From Sporosarcina jeotgali (GTDB taxonomy: Bacteria > Bacillota > Bacilli > Bacillales_A > Planococcaceae), in contig NZ_CP116341.1 of assembly GCF_033304595.1 (NCBI RefSeq), positions 911,001 through 975,000 on the forward strand: DNA of 64,000 bases. Direction: 5' to 3'. Shown piece by piece: positions 29,016 through 38,403 of the stretch. Each line of letters opens with the position of its first letter. The stretch's first letter is position 1. The position numbers were made by a program, and so were the translations under genes. The notes beneath the pieces are model-generated. The model ran no database searches. It was not told where the DNA came from and worked only from the letters and a program-made list of their open reading frames with translations.

Positions 29016-29936
29016 ATGTCAAACAGTCGTACGACTGCTGCAGAGACGGTACCGGAAACTGTAATTGCACCAACATTCATGAAGGACTTTTTAGCACTCA
29101 TTAAAATTGGTATTGTGAATTCTAACTTGATTACTGCGTTCACGGGTCTTTTCTTGGCGTTCCAGTTTGCGAACATCAATTTTGTACATAGACTGGATCT
29201 TATGATTGCTACTCTTTTCGGAACTGCCTTAATCATAGCCGGTTCAGCAGCGCTGAATAATTTGATCGATCGTGATATCGACCCGATTATGACACGTACT
29301 CGGACTAGACCTACAGTGACTGGCCGATTTAAAGCCCCGGCAGTTCTTGCAATGGCTTTAGGGTTTATCGCAATTGGAGAAGGGTTGCTGTTTTCAGCAA
29401 ATGCTACTGCAGGACTTCTTGGTCTCGCAGGAGTATTCAGTTATGTCGTTCTTTATTCGATGTGGTCAAAACGCCGTCACGTATCAAATACGATTGTCGG
29501 AAGTCTGTCTGGAGCTATTCCGCCGCTTATCGGATGGGCAGCAGTGGAACCGTCACTTGGATTTGGAGCTTTGGCGTTGTTTCTAATTATGTTTGTCTGG
29601 CAGCCGCCGCACTTTTATGCGCTGGCTATGAAAAAAACAGATGAATATGGAGCAGCTGGAATTCCCATGTTACCTGTCGTAAAAGGATTTGCCCGCACAA
29701 AGAAATCAATGCTTGCGTGGGTTGTGCTGTTATTTCCTTTGCCTTTTTTATTAAGCGAATTGGGAATTGGGTTTCTGATTTTGGCAACACTGTTAAACGT
29801 AGGTTGGTTATTGCTGGCTCTAAAAGGATTCAGTGCGAAAGATGATTTAAAGTGGGCAACATCCATGTTCATCTACTCATTGAATTACATGACAATCCTT
29901 TTTGTCTCGATGATTATCTTTTCGATTTTCATCTGA
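29016..29936 (+). CDS. ctaB: Protoheme IX farnesyltransferase (heme O synthase) CtaB
   Basis: Membrane prenyltransferase attaching farnesyl to heme B, first step to heme A; 306 residues, UbiA superfamily with about nine hydrophobic segments. The catalytic Asp-rich motif is NNLIDRDIDPIMTRTRTRP (about residues 87-105), and the second motif region KKTDEYGAAGIPMLPV is present. AAGGGGGAG precedes the ATG. It leads into the ctaCDEF oxidase genes on the same strand; its product is the substrate for CtaA encoded on the other side. Confidence 0.95.
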   Translation: MSNSRTTAAETVPETVIAPTFMKDFLALIKIGIVNSNLITAFTGLFLAFQFANINFVHRLDLMIATLFGTALIIAGSAALNNLIDRDIDPIMTRTRTRPTVTGRFKAPAVLAMALGFIAIGEGLLFSANATAGLLGLAGVFSYVVLYSMWSKRRHVSNTIVGSLSGAIPPLIGWAAVEPSLGFGALALFLIMFVWQPPHFYALAMKKTDEYGAAGIPMLPVVKGFARTKKSMLAWVVLLFPLPFLLSELGIGFLILATLLNVGWLLLALKGFSAKDDLKWATSMFIYSLNYMTILFVSMIIFSIFI

Positions 29937-30033
29937 ATGTCTGGAATTCTTTCTTTGACAGGAATTCATTATAGAGAGGTCTTTACTCCTCAATGGAAGA
30001 AAACACTATTAGAAAGAGAGGGATTATGAAGCG

Positions 30034-31098
30034 ATGATGAAAGGACTCAAAAAATGGCGTCTCTTTTCCTTGTTAGCGGTTCTGACTGTATTTTTAGCAG
30101 GATGTGGCCAACAGGAATTATCCACGCTTCTACCGGCTGGTCAGGTAGGTAAAGATCAGTTTAAGCTGCTGATGCTTTCTTCAGGTATCATGTTGTTCGT
30201 CATTCTTGTTGTAGTCGTAATTTATGTAGTCGCATTGATTCGTTTCAGACGTTCGAAACTAGGTGAGGATTTCGTGCCTGAACAAGTTGAAGGCAGTCAT
30301 AAATTGGAACTTGTTTGGACAATCATTCCAATTATCCTCATTATCATTCTTGCAGTTCCTACTGTATATTACACATATAAACTTGGGGACGTAAAAGCAA
30401 TGGAAGAAGTAGACGACGAAGGAAATGCGAAACATCTTGTTGTTGACGTTACCGCTAAGCTTTACTGGTGGGAATTCGAATACCCGGATCTTGGTATTGT
30501 CACAGCACAGGAACTCGTAGTACCAACTAAGGAGAAAGTATTCTTCAACCTGAAAGCTGCAGACGTGAAGCACTCCTTCTGGATCCCGGCAATCGGCGGT
30601 AAGTTGGATACGAACGTTGAGAACTTAAACAAGTTTTTCCTGACATTCGATCAAGAATCAAAAGGTCTTAAAGATGGTGTGTTCTACGGTAAATGTGCTG
30701 AGCTATGCGGACCGTCTCACTCACTGATGGATTTCAAAGTAAAAACTTTACCGCGTGATGAGTTCGATGCATGGGCGAAAAACATGAAGGCAACTGCAGA
30801 TGGAAACAATGTAGCAAACGCAGCAGGTGAAGAAGTCTTCAAACAAAGCTGTATCGGTTGTCACGCCACTTCTGGTGCTGGATCAAGCGGAGCACCCGGT
30901 CCGAACCTTGCAGCATTCGGTGACCGTAACCGCGTCGCTGGTTTCCTGGAGCATGATGAAAAGCACTTGAAAGAATGGATTAAGAATCCACAAAAAGTTA
31001 AACCGGGCAACAAAATGCCTTCTTTTGAAAATCAGCTTTCTGACCAAGAGTTAGACGACTTAGCTGAGTACTTGCTTGGCTTGTCTGTTGAGCAGTAA
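30034..31098 (+). CDS. ctaC: Cytochrome caa3 oxidase subunit II with fused cytochrome c
   Basis: Receives electrons and passes them through CuA to subunit I; 354 residues. A lipobox FLAGC (C24) follows the signal helix, then two membrane helices. CuA ligands lie in CAELCGPSHSLM. The C-terminal cytochrome c domain has CIGCH (C273, C276, H277) and the axial Met in NKMPSF, which marks this as caa3 rather than quinol oxidase. Two adjacent ATGs (30034, 30037) are possible. Confidence 0.96.
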   Translation: MMKGLKKWRLFSLLAVLTVFLAGCGQQELSTLLPAGQVGKDQFKLLMLSSGIMLFVILVVVVIYVVALIRFRRSKLGEDFVPEQVEGSHKLELVWTIIPIILIIILAVPTVYYTYKLGDVKAMEEVDDEGNAKHLVVDVTAKLYWWEFEYPDLGIVTAQELVVPTKEKVFFNLKAADVKHSFWIPAIGGKLDTNVENLNKFFLTFDQESKGLKDGVFYGKCAELCGPSHSLMDFKVKTLPRDEFDAWAKNMKATADGNNVANAAGEEVFKQSCIGCHATSGAGSSGAPGPNLAAFGDRNRVAGFLEHDEKHLKEWIKNPQKVKPGNKMPSFENQLSDQELDDLAEYLLGLSVEQ

Positions 31099-31133
31099 TA
31101 CGTAACGCGATATTGAAGAGGAGGTAAAACAAC

Positions 31134-33014
31134 GTGAGTTCTGTTGCTCAAAAAAGAGGATTCGGCGCAGCCCTTTGGGATTGGATGACAACTGTCGACC
31201 ATAAGAAGATCGGAATTCTTTACCTCATTGGCGGCGGTTTCTTCTTCGTCGTCGGCGGTATTGAAGCGATGATCATTCGTCTCCAGCTGTTAAAGCCGAA
31301 CAATGACCTAGTTAGTGCAGGTCTTTTCAATGACTTAATCACGATGCATGGTACTACGATGATTTTCTTGGCCGCCATGCCGATACTATTTGGATTTATG
31401 AACTATATTATGCCCCTTCAAATCGGAGCGCGTGACGTTGCGTTCCCATTCATTAACTCATTAGGTTTCTGGATGTTCTTCTTTGGAGGATTGTTCCTGA
31501 ATATTTCATGGCTGATCGGGCAAGTTCCAGATGCTGGATGGACTTCTTATGCATCGCTGTCACTTGCTTCTACAGGACATGGAATTGACTTTTATGCGAT
31601 AGGTCTTCAAATCGCTGGTGGGGGTACGCTGATGGCCGGGATTAACTTCCTTGTTACCATCATTAATATGCGTGCACCAGGTATGACGTATATGAGGATG
31701 CCATTGTTCACTTGGACGACATTTGTCGCTTCAGCAATGATCCTTTTCGCTTTCCCACCACTTACTGTCGGTTTGTTCTTCTTAACATTCGACCGTATGT
31801 TTGGCGGTAACTTCTTTGACCATACAATGGGTGGTAACACAATTATCTGGGAGCATATTTTCTGGATCTTCGGACACCCTGAAGTATATATCTTGATTTT
31901 GCCGGCATTCGGTATTTTCTCTGAGATCTTCTCAATCTTCTCTCGCAAGCGTTTGTTTGGATATCCAGCAATGGTATTTGCGACAGTGTTGATTGGTTTC
32001 TTAGGATTCATGGTTTGGGCTCACCACATGTTTACAGTAGGTCTTGGGCCAACTGCAAACGCAATCTTCGCTGTTGCGACGATGGCGATTGCTGTACCAA
32101 CTGGAGTTAAAATCTTCAACTGGCTGCTTACCATTTGGGGCGGAAGTATTTCCGTTACAACCCCAATGTTGTACGCGCTAGGATTTATCCCTTCATTCGT
32201 AATGGGTGGAGTTACAGGGGTTATGCAGGGTGCTGCACCTCTTGACTATCAGCTGCACGATAGCTATTTCATTGTTGCTCACTTCCACTACGTAATCGTT
32301 GGCGGAGTTGTACTTGCGATCTTAGCAGGTGTACATCTTTACTGGCCGAAAATGTTCGGAACAATGCTCAGTGAAACACTTGGTAAAATTACGTTCGTCT
32401 TCTTCTTTGTCGGATTCCACTGTACATTCCTGATCCAGCACTGGCTTGGATTCTGGGGAATGCCGCGTCGTGTTTGGACATATATGGACGGACAAGGCTG
32501 GAATACTGCAAACTTAATCAGTTCGATCGGTGCGCTTCTAATGGCGATCGGTGTGATTGTATTGGTCATCAATATCATTATGACAACTGTTAAGAATGTA
32601 CGCGTTGGAAATGATCCATGGGGCGACGGACGTACGCTTGAATGGGCAATTCCATCACCGCCGCCATTCTATAACTTCACTCAGACTCCGCTTGTCCGCG
32701 GACTTGATACAGTTTGGATTGAAAAGCAGGAAGGCAACGCAACAGGTCTTACATTTGCTGAACCTGTAACGGATATCCACATGCCGAATGGTTCAATTAT
32801 TCCATTCTTCATGACATTTGGTTTGTTCATCGCAGGATTTGGTGCAATGTTCCACCAGGAAACTTCTTGGGGACTTCCAGTGCTCATCTTGGGTCTTGCT
32901 TGGACGTTTGTCTCAATGGCAATGCGCTCAGTTAAAGATGACCTGGGCTTCCATGTAACAAAAGAAGAAATTCAGCGTGATATTAACAATGCTCATAAAG
33001 GGGGTCAAAACTGA
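31134..33014 (+). CDS. ctaD: Cytochrome caa3 oxidase subunit I
   Basis: Catalytic subunit with low-spin heme a and the heme a3-CuB centre; 626 residues, about 14 hydrophobic segments, ending with the extension usual in Bacillus CtaD. Ligand motifs: MHGTTMIF (heme a His), FGHPEVYILILPAFG (CuB His and the Tyr crosslink), WAHHMF (CuB His pair), and HDSYFIVAHFHYV (heme a3 and heme a His). GTG start after GAGGAGG. Its stop shares one base with the ctaE start (TGATG). Confidence 0.97.
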   Translation: MSSVAQKRGFGAALWDWMTTVDHKKIGILYLIGGGFFFVVGGIEAMIIRLQLLKPNNDLVSAGLFNDLITMHGTTMIFLAAMPILFGFMNYIMPLQIGARDVAFPFINSLGFWMFFFGGLFLNISWLIGQVPDAGWTSYASLSLASTGHGIDFYAIGLQIAGGGTLMAGINFLVTIINMRAPGMTYMRMPLFTWTTFVASAMILFAFPPLTVGLFFLTFDRMFGGNFFDHTMGGNTIIWEHIFWIFGHPEVYILILPAFGIFSEIFSIFSRKRLFGYPAMVFATVLIGFLGFMVWAHHMFTVGLGPTANAIFAVATMAIAVPTGVKIFNWLLTIWGGSISVTTPMLYALGFIPSFVMGGVTGVMQGAAPLDYQLHDSYFIVAHFHYVIVGGVVLAILAGVHLYWPKMFGTMLSETLGKITFVFFFVGFHCTFLIQHWLGFWGMPRRVWTYMDGQGWNTANLISSIGALLMAIGVIVLVINIIMTTVKNVRVGNDPWGDGRTLEWAIPSPPPFYNFTQTPLVRGLDTVWIEKQEGNATGLTFAEPVTDIHMPNGSIIPFFMTFGLFIAGFGAMFHQETSWGLPVLILGLAWTFVSMAMRSVKDDLGFHVTKEEIQRDINNAHKGGQN

Positions 33015-33640
33015 TGGATTTGAATAAAAAATTCACTCCGGAAACTTGGCCGGAACACCCTGAGCGTGCAACACTTGAAGCAAAGAATAAGTTTGTTGGC
33101 TTCTGGCTCTTCCTTGGCGGAGAAACGATTCTTTTTGCCACGTTATTTGCAACCTACATGGCGCTTAAGAATAAAGGACCAAGCGGTTTCGGCTTCTCGA
33201 CTCAAGAACTTTATCAGCTTCCACTAGTATTTGTCATGACATTGTTACTTTTAACGTCTTCACTTACTAGTGTATATGCGATGCACCATATGAAGAATTA
33301 CAACTTTAAGAAAATGCAGCTGTGGTTAGCTATTACTGCATTCCTAGGACTTTGCTTCCTTGGACTTGAAGTGTATGAGTTCTCTCATTACGTGAAAGAA
33401 GGCTTTACATTTGGAAATAGTGCATTTAGTTCATCGTTCTTTACACTTGTAGGAACGCACGGTTTCCACGTTGCAATCGGACTTGTTTGGGTAACATTGC
33501 TGCTCTTCCGAAATGCAAAACGCGGCTTGAACCTGTATAATGCAACTAAGTACTATACGTTCTCACTTTACTGGCACTTCATTGACGTCGTATGGGTATT
33601 CATCTTTACGGTAGTTTACTTGATGGGAGTGATCGGATAA
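33014..33640 (+). CDS. ctaE: Cytochrome caa3 oxidase subunit III
   Basis: Non-redox structural subunit, 208 residues, five hydrophobic segments; conserved GFWLFLGGETILFATLF near the N-terminus and GTHGFHVAIGL, HFIDVVWVFIF later. One-base overlap with ctaD and one base before ctaF show tight coupling. Confidence 0.96.
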   Translation: MDLNKKFTPETWPEHPERATLEAKNKFVGFWLFLGGETILFATLFATYMALKNKGPSGFGFSTQELYQLPLVFVMTLLLLTSSLTSVYAMHHMKNYNFKKMQLWLAITAFLGLCFLGLEVYEFSHYVKEGFTFGNSAFSSSFFTLVGTHGFHVAIGLVWVTLLLFRNAKRGLNLYNATKYYTFSLYWHFIDVVWVFIFTVVYLMGVIG

Positions 33641-33641
33641 C

Positions 33642-33989
33642 ATGGCAGAAGTAGAAATGTATAAGAGAACCCCTCTTGAACAGGATCTATTCGTCCGTCG
33701 TTCAAAGGAAACTATGCGCGGTCAAGTTATGATGTTCTCACTCATGATTTTCATGACACTTGTCTCGTTTACATTCGTCGTGGCTTATCAGCAAGGAGTG
33801 GATGGGTTTTCTAAGTACTTAGTAATCCCGGTTCTTTTCCTCTTTGCTTCAGTTCAAGTAGCATTACAGCTGTACTATTTCATGCACATGAAAGATAAGG
33901 GACACGGTGTTCCTCAGATGTTCATGTTCACAGGAGTAGTATTTGCATTCGTGATTCCACTTACTTTCGTTACGATTGTTTGGTGGTAA
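33642..33989 (+). CDS. ctaF: Cytochrome caa3 oxidase subunit IV
   Basis: Small subunit of 115 residues with three hydrophobic segments (about 29-50, 58-78, 90-112) and the conserved ALQLYYFMHMKDKG-type loop (VALQLYYFMHMKD). Last gene of ctaCDEF and followed by a strong terminator. Confidence 0.93.
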   Translation: MAEVEMYKRTPLEQDLFVRRSKETMRGQVMMFSLMIFMTLVSFTFVVAYQQGVDGFSKYLVIPVLFLFASVQVALQLYYFMHMKDKGHGVPQMFMFTGVVFAFVIPLTFVTIVWW

Positions 33990-33995
33990 GCACTA

Positions 33996-34036
33996 AAAAC
34001 CTCTGTCTTTAGCCAAATGCTAAAGGCAGAGGTTTT
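33996..34036 (+). terminator. Terminator of ctaCDEF
   Basis: AAAACCTCTG and CTTTAGC arms pair with GCTAAAG and CAGAGGTTTT around a short loop; T-rich tail. Confidence 0.85.
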
Positions 34037-34066
34037 CTTATTTGTACCGATGTCAAAGAACGTTCA

Positions 34067-34095
34067 TTGTGTTACCTAAAAGAACAGCCTATAAT
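34067..34095 (+). promoter_or_regulatory. Promoter of ctaG
   Basis: TTGTGT (34067-34072), 17 bp, TATAAT (34090-34095), 33 bp before the ctaG start. Confidence 0.7.
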
Positions 34096-34127
34096 AAGAA
34101 CAGATCTTATAAAAGGAGCTGAGGCAA

Positions 34128-35042
34128 TTGCCGTTAAGTATATTCGGCTTCCGCGCTTTATGGAGTCCGTACTTTTTCTTATTTCTCGTTCTCGTGACGG
34201 TCCTTTATTTTTTATTGACTAAAAAGTGGAGAACACGATTTGAAGGAACTGAGGCTGTCACTTCCAGACAGATCACCTCTTTCATTTCCGCGATTGTACT
34301 GCTGTATATAGTAAAAGGATCCCCAATGGATTTGATGGGACATATTCTGTTTTCTGTTCATATGGGACAAATGGCGCTTTTGCTGTTGGTGATTGCCCCT
34401 TTATTCATTGTCGGAATTCCGAACTTTTTATGGAAGAAAGTTTTCAGTTACCCAAAACTCGCAGCGGTTATCCGGTTTTTCACTAAGCCGGTCATTAGCT
34501 TGATTGCGTTTACGATTATGTTTTCGTTAAACCACTATCCGCTCGTCCTGGATACAATCAAACTTAGCTTAATGCTGCACACTGCATTTACGCTGACATT
34601 ATTTTTATCGGCGCTGTTTTTATGGTGGCCAATATTCAACACACTTCCAGGGGAGCCTCAATTACATGGCTTGAAAAAAATCGGTTATGTCATTTTGAGT
34701 GCAATTCTGCTGACACCTGCTTGTTCGTTAATCATTTTTGCTGACGTTCCGGTGTATGAGACGTATAGCAGCGGTGAAGCATGGCTGAAAGCAATGGCGC
34801 TCTGTGTGCCTGCTGGAACGCTGTCCGGTCTGACGATTTCCGGCCCTGAGTTATTTACAAATATGCCGACGCTTTATGATCAGCAGCTTGGCGGGATTAT
34901 TATGAAAGTCATTCAAGAATTACTGTATGTATTCATCATTGGTAAAATCTTTATTACATGGTATCGTGATGAACAAGATAATGCTGACGAAATTACTCGT
35001 CAAGACCTGATTAACCGAAAAAACTTGACGATGCACGGTTGA
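34128..35042 (+). CDS. ctaG: CtaG, caa3 oxidase assembly factor
   Basis: Bacillus-type CtaG (caa3_CtaG family, unrelated to the Cox11-type CtaG of Proteobacteria), 304 residues with seven to eight hydrophobic segments, needed for copper loading or assembly of caa3 oxidase. Recognisable by LSIFGFRALWSPYFF at the start and HMGQMALLLLVIAPLFIVG. TTG start at 34128 after AAAAGGAG. It has its own promoter, so it can be made separately from ctaCDEF. Confidence 0.92.
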   Translation: MPLSIFGFRALWSPYFFLFLVLVTVLYFLLTKKWRTRFEGTEAVTSRQITSFISAIVLLYIVKGSPMDLMGHILFSVHMGQMALLLLVIAPLFIVGIPNFLWKKVFSYPKLAAVIRFFTKPVISLIAFTIMFSLNHYPLVLDTIKLSLMLHTAFTLTLFLSALFLWWPIFNTLPGEPQLHGLKKIGYVILSAILLTPACSLIIFADVPVYETYSSGEAWLKAMALCVPAGTLSGLTISGPELFTNMPTLYDQQLGGIIMKVIQELLYVFIIGKIFITWYRDEQDNADEITRQDLINRKNLTMHG

Positions 35043-35074
35043 TTGTTACATCTGAATAGAAACGGAGAACTAAT

Positions 35075-35536
35075 ATGAACTTGCCAATCCTGCCGACATT
35101 AAGCACTTTGCTCATTATTATTTCCGGCATTTTAGTAATGATTGGGTGGATGCTGATACGCAAAAATCGGAAACAAGCACACAAAAATGTGATGATTGCC
35201 GCATCTATTTCAGCACTGCTGTTTTTAGTGATTTACTTATCAAGGACAGCAATTTTCGGGAACACAGCTTTTGGCGGACCCGATTCTGTTAAAATCTATT
35301 ACACCGTATTTTTGATCTTCCATATTTGTCTGGCTACCTTAGGAGCCGTTTTGGGCGTGTTATCACTCATTTCAGGATTCAAGGATAACTTACCTAGGCA
35401 TAAACGTCTCGGGCCGGTAACGAGTACTGTGTGGGTTTTTGCGGCCATTACCGGCGTTGCAGTCTATTTACTTCTCTATGTATTCTACAAAGGCGGAGAA
35501 ACGACTTCAATGATTAAAGCGATTTTAGGATTTTAA
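35075..35536 (+). CDS. ctaM: DUF420 membrane protein (YozB/CtaM type)
   Basis: 153 residues, four hydrophobic segments, DUF420 family. Members called YozB in B. subtilis and CtaM in S. aureus are reported to be required for heme-copper oxidase function, and the position after ctaG agrees. Conserved polar residues include HKNVMI and IFHICLA histidines within or near helices. GGAG precedes the ATG. The assignment to CtaM is by family memory and context. Confidence 0.82.
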   Translation: MNLPILPTLSTLLIIISGILVMIGWMLIRKNRKQAHKNVMIAASISALLFLVIYLSRTAIFGNTAFGGPDSVKIYYTVFLIFHICLATLGAVLGVLSLISGFKDNLPRHKRLGPVTSTVWVFAAITGVAVYLLLYVFYKGGETTSMIKAILGF

Positions 35537-35539
35537 CAC

Positions 35540-35579
35540 AAAAGACGCATGCCCCTATTATTGGGACATGCGTCTTTTT
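35540..35579. terminator. Bidirectional terminator between ctaM and ytvI
   Basis: AAAAGACGCATG and CCC arms pair with GGG and CATGCGTCTTTTT; lies between converging genes. Confidence 0.88.
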
Positions 35580-35590
35580 CAATTTCCGAT

Positions 35591-36649
35591 TCAAATTTTA
35601 AAGTTCATTTTAATGATTCCTGCTTCAATTGCTGTCGTAAAGAGAATCACGACCATCGGGCCGATGAAGAATCCGAGGACTCCGAACAGCTTCAGGCCGA
35701 TAAACATTCCGATCAATGTGGGAAGAGGGGATAAGCCGATTTGGGCTCCCATCACTTTTGGTTCCACAGTTCTTCTGATGATCAGAAGCGCCGCAGCTAA
35801 TATTGCCAGCTTTGTTCCCATTGCAACGTCGCCGCTTACATACTCATAAAGCGACCAAGGTGCGAGAATGATAATCGAACCCAGAATAGGAATAACATCG
35901 ATGATCCAAATGATGATTGCCATGACGACTGCGTATTTCGGAACAATTAACAGCAGCCCAACGAACGCTACGGCTAAAATGATGAAACTTACAAGCAATT
36001 GCGCTTTCATGAATCCAATAACTGTTGCATTCAGTTTTGTGGTCATGTACCGTACCTTTTCAGCTGTCCGGTCCGTTAATAAATTGAACGCACTTTGTTT
36101 TAACTGAGGAAGCTCGAGCATAAACAAGAACAAGGCGATTAAGAAGACGATGAAACTCACGAGGAAATTCGGAATTTCAGAAGCGAGTGCAATAATCTTT
36201 TCATAGCTCAACAATTCAAGAAGGGAAGTTTTGAAGGAAGTGAGCGCAGCAGTCAATTGTTCTTGTGTGGCTTTGACGATATCTGAAGGCATTCCAGAAG
36301 TATATTTAAATACTTTTTCCTGCATATCAATCCATACACCAGATAACGAGTTTAAATAGTCTGGCGCATCCTTTGTAAATTGAATAATCTTGCCGATTAA
36401 AGAAGTTACGGAATAATAGATACCTACCGAAACAAGTAAAACGACAAAGATAAATACGGAAATAACGGATAGCTTCCGCTTCCACTTGAACTTACGCTCT
36501 ACTAATTTGACCAGCGGATCAATGATCAGTGCTGTCAGCAGGGCTAAAATTAGCGGTATTGATACCGGGAGTATAAAGAATAGAGCAGCAGCTGCAATAA
36601 GAGCAGTCACTAAGATTAAGAATGTTCGTTTTGTTAACCATTTCGACAC
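35591..36649 (-). CDS. ytvI: AI-2E/PurR-type permease family protein, YtvI-like
   Basis: 352 residues from GTG 36649 (SKWLTKRTFL), which follows GGAGG by eight bases; a longer frame from 36691 lacks a site. Seven to eight hydrophobic segments with the AI-2E transporter-family signature DVIPILGSIIILAPW and the C-terminal GPMVVILFTT. It most resembles YtvI, an integral membrane protein induced in B. subtilis sporulation. Substrate unknown; the AI-2 label of the superfamily should not be taken literally. Confidence 0.82.
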   Translation of the reverse strand: MSKWLTKRTFLILVTALIAAAALFFILPVSIPLILALLTALIIDPLVKLVERKFKWKRKLSVISVFIFVVLLVSVGIYYSVTSLIGKIIQFTKDAPDYLNSLSGVWIDMQEKVFKYTSGMPSDIVKATQEQLTAALTSFKTSLLELLSYEKIIALASEIPNFLVSFIVFLIALFLFMLELPQLKQSAFNLLTDRTAEKVRYMTTKLNATVIGFMKAQLLVSFIILAVAFVGLLLIVPKYAVVMAIIIWIIDVIPILGSIIILAPWSLYEYVSGDVAMGTKLAILAAALLIIRRTVEPKVMGAQIGLSPLPTLIGMFIGLKLFGVLGFFIGPMVVILFTTAIEAGIIKMNFKI

Positions 36650-36711
36650 CCGGCATTCCTCCAAATTGTGTATTGTTTCTATTATAGCCAAAATAAATGA
36701 AAATGGATATT

Positions 36712-36739
36712 AAAAACCGGAGAATAGAATATTCTCCGG
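36712..36739 (-). terminator. Terminator after the YugN-like gene
   Basis: CCGGAGAATA (36717-36726) pairs with TATTCTCCGG (36730-36739); on the minus strand a TTTTT tract follows. Confidence 0.85.
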
Positions 36740-36746
36740 CAGACAA

Positions 36747-37112
36747 TCATTTTTTTAAGTTGAAAGCTTGTAAATCTTTCACAAGACCTGTTAATGTCTT
36801 TTTACAATCATTGACAACGAATGGTGGATAAAATTCATCATCTCCGTACTCAACACCGTGAGGATAATAGTGTTTTCCAAGTTGTGGAGTGATGAATTCA
36901 ATCACTGCTTCATTCTTTCCAACATCACCATTTGGTGTTAACCCGTAGACACGCAGATAGAACACGCCTTCGCTAACCGTGTACTTTTTGTCGAACGTGA
37001 CACGTTCGTAGTCCCATTGTCCCGCAAGAACTAAATCATATCTTTTAGCAATTTCTTCAAGATCAGTTAGGCTGACAGCCAGCTCTTCAATACCTGTGTT
37101 TACAAAATCCAT
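36747..37112 (-). CDS. YugN-like family protein (YlbA position)
   Basis: 121 residues, cytosolic, resembling the YugN-like family (LVLAGQWDYERVTFDKKY, then FYLRVYGLTP and a C-terminal PHGVEYGDDEFYP). Function unknown. AAGGAGGAAG before the ATG and a clear promoter upstream; monocistronic, ending in its own terminator. It stands where B. subtilis has ylbA. Confidence 0.8.
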   Translation of the reverse strand: MDFVNTGIEELAVSLTDLEEIAKRYDLVLAGQWDYERVTFDKKYTVSEGVFYLRVYGLTPNGDVGKNEAVIEFITPQLGKHYYPHGVEYGDDEFYPPFVVNDCKKTLTGLVKDLQAFNLKK

Positions 37113-37163
37113 TGATTAGCTTCCTCCTTAAGTAGACAGACAATCGATTGCTATTCGTTTATA

Positions 37164-37192
37164 ATCATAGAACAAAAGGAAGTCGGTTGCAA
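37164..37192 (-). promoter_or_regulatory. Promoter of the YugN-like gene
   Basis: On the minus strand TTGCAA (37187-37192), 17 bp, TATGAT (37164-37169), about 50 bp before the start. Confidence 0.65.
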
Positions 37193-37318
37193 TGGCAACA
37201 TTGTGTCTGGAGCCGGATTTGGGGAACGGGTTAGAAATGGGTGACTTATTCATCTGATGTTGATTACAATAGAGGCAGAGAATTATATGCAGGTGGATTG
37301 GATGAGGGGTGGGAAATA

Positions 37319-38398
37319 ATGAAACGATTAATAAATCGATTATGGAAAGTACTTGTATTATTCTTACTTATCCTTTTAGGATTTTACTTTTGGGACGATG
37401 GATTTAAGGAAAACGAGCCTTTGGAGTCGCCTGTCCAGCCTGGAACTGCGATTAGCGGGGGCGAGACCTTTGAACAGCAAGGGATCAGCAATGCAAAACG
37501 TCCTGAAAAAGGAATATCGACGATAGTTGGCCAAACTTCAAAAGAATTGATTGCCCAATTTGGAGAACCGGATCGAAAAGATCTTTCGGTATTTGGCTTT
37601 GAATGGTGGATATATAACGCGAATCCTATGATGATGGCCGGGGTTGCAGAGGGTACAGTAAATCAAATCTACAGTGCGGATCTGGATGCAGATGTCTATC
37701 CGTATGTTAATGGACAAAGCAGTGAGGATATCTATCGAAGTACCATCATTGAATCGGAATTGGAAGTAGTTGTTGGAGAAAACCAATATACATTTGTCCT
37801 AAATGGGGCTGACATCAAAAACAAGATGCTGATTCAATCAGAAGGCCTGTTCACACAACTATATATTGATGAAAAAGGTGAAGAATTGGAAGGTGTCCGG
37901 TTCATTGATCCGGTGACACTCGTCATGCAGCAGCCCTATGACCTTTTCTACAAGGGAGAGCTTGTGGAAGTGAAGAAGCCTTCATCTGAAGATCAGATGG
38001 CTGTAGATCGGGCACTGGAACGTCAAATTTTAGACATCACCAATGTTTATCGGACGAATCATGATGTAGGCAAGTTGAAACGGGACTACCAGCTTCAACT
38101 GGTTGCACGCGAACATAGTAAAGAAATGGCGTTGCAAAATTATTTTTCCCAAGATTCACCGACGTCTGGCACACTTGCCAATCGTTTGAAACTTGCTGGA
38201 ATCGATGTTAAAAAAGCAGGAGAAAATATTGCGTTGAACTATACAGATGCGATTGAAGCAGTTCATGGATGGTTAAATTCTCCTGCACACCAAGAAGTTT
38301 TGCTGGATAAAAACTTCACTCATATTGGTACTGGTGTTTATGGAAACTATTATACGCAAAATTTAATTCAGGAAGTCGAAAGACCAGCGCGTCAATAA
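37319..38398 (+). CDS. ylbC: CAP/SCP-domain protein YlbC
   Basis: 359 residues. An N-terminal hydrophobic helix (about 10-25) anchors or exports it. A CAP-associated N-terminal domain (GISTIVGQTSKELIAQFGEPDRKD and about 140 residues) follows, then a C-terminal CAP (CRISP/PR1) domain with HSKEMALQNYFSQDSP, GENIALNYTDAIEAVHGWLNSPAHQEVLLDKNFTHIG-type motifs in separate blocks. CAP proteins act extracytoplasmically; this one's activity is unknown. ATG 37319 gives a proper signal/anchor; the frame extends to 37241 without a site. Confidence 0.87.
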   Translation: MKRLINRLWKVLVLFLLILLGFYFWDDGFKENEPLESPVQPGTAISGGETFEQQGISNAKRPEKGISTIVGQTSKELIAQFGEPDRKDLSVFGFEWWIYNANPMMMAGVAEGTVNQIYSADLDADVYPYVNGQSSEDIYRSTIIESELEVVVGENQYTFVLNGADIKNKMLIQSEGLFTQLYIDEKGEELEGVRFIDPVTLVMQQPYDLFYKGELVEVKKPSSEDQMAVDRALERQILDITNVYRTNHDVGKLKRDYQLQLVAREHSKEMALQNYFSQDSPTSGTLANRLKLAGIDVKKAGENIALNYTDAIEAVHGWLNSPAHQEVLLDKNFTHIGTGVYGNYYTQNLIQEVERPARQ

Positions 38399-38403
38399 AA
38401 CAA

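Noticed and set aside
35591..36649. Reading the AI-2E superfamily match as an autoinducer-2 exporter
   Set aside because: The superfamily name is historical; the sequence and spore-former context fit YtvI better and the substrate is unknown.
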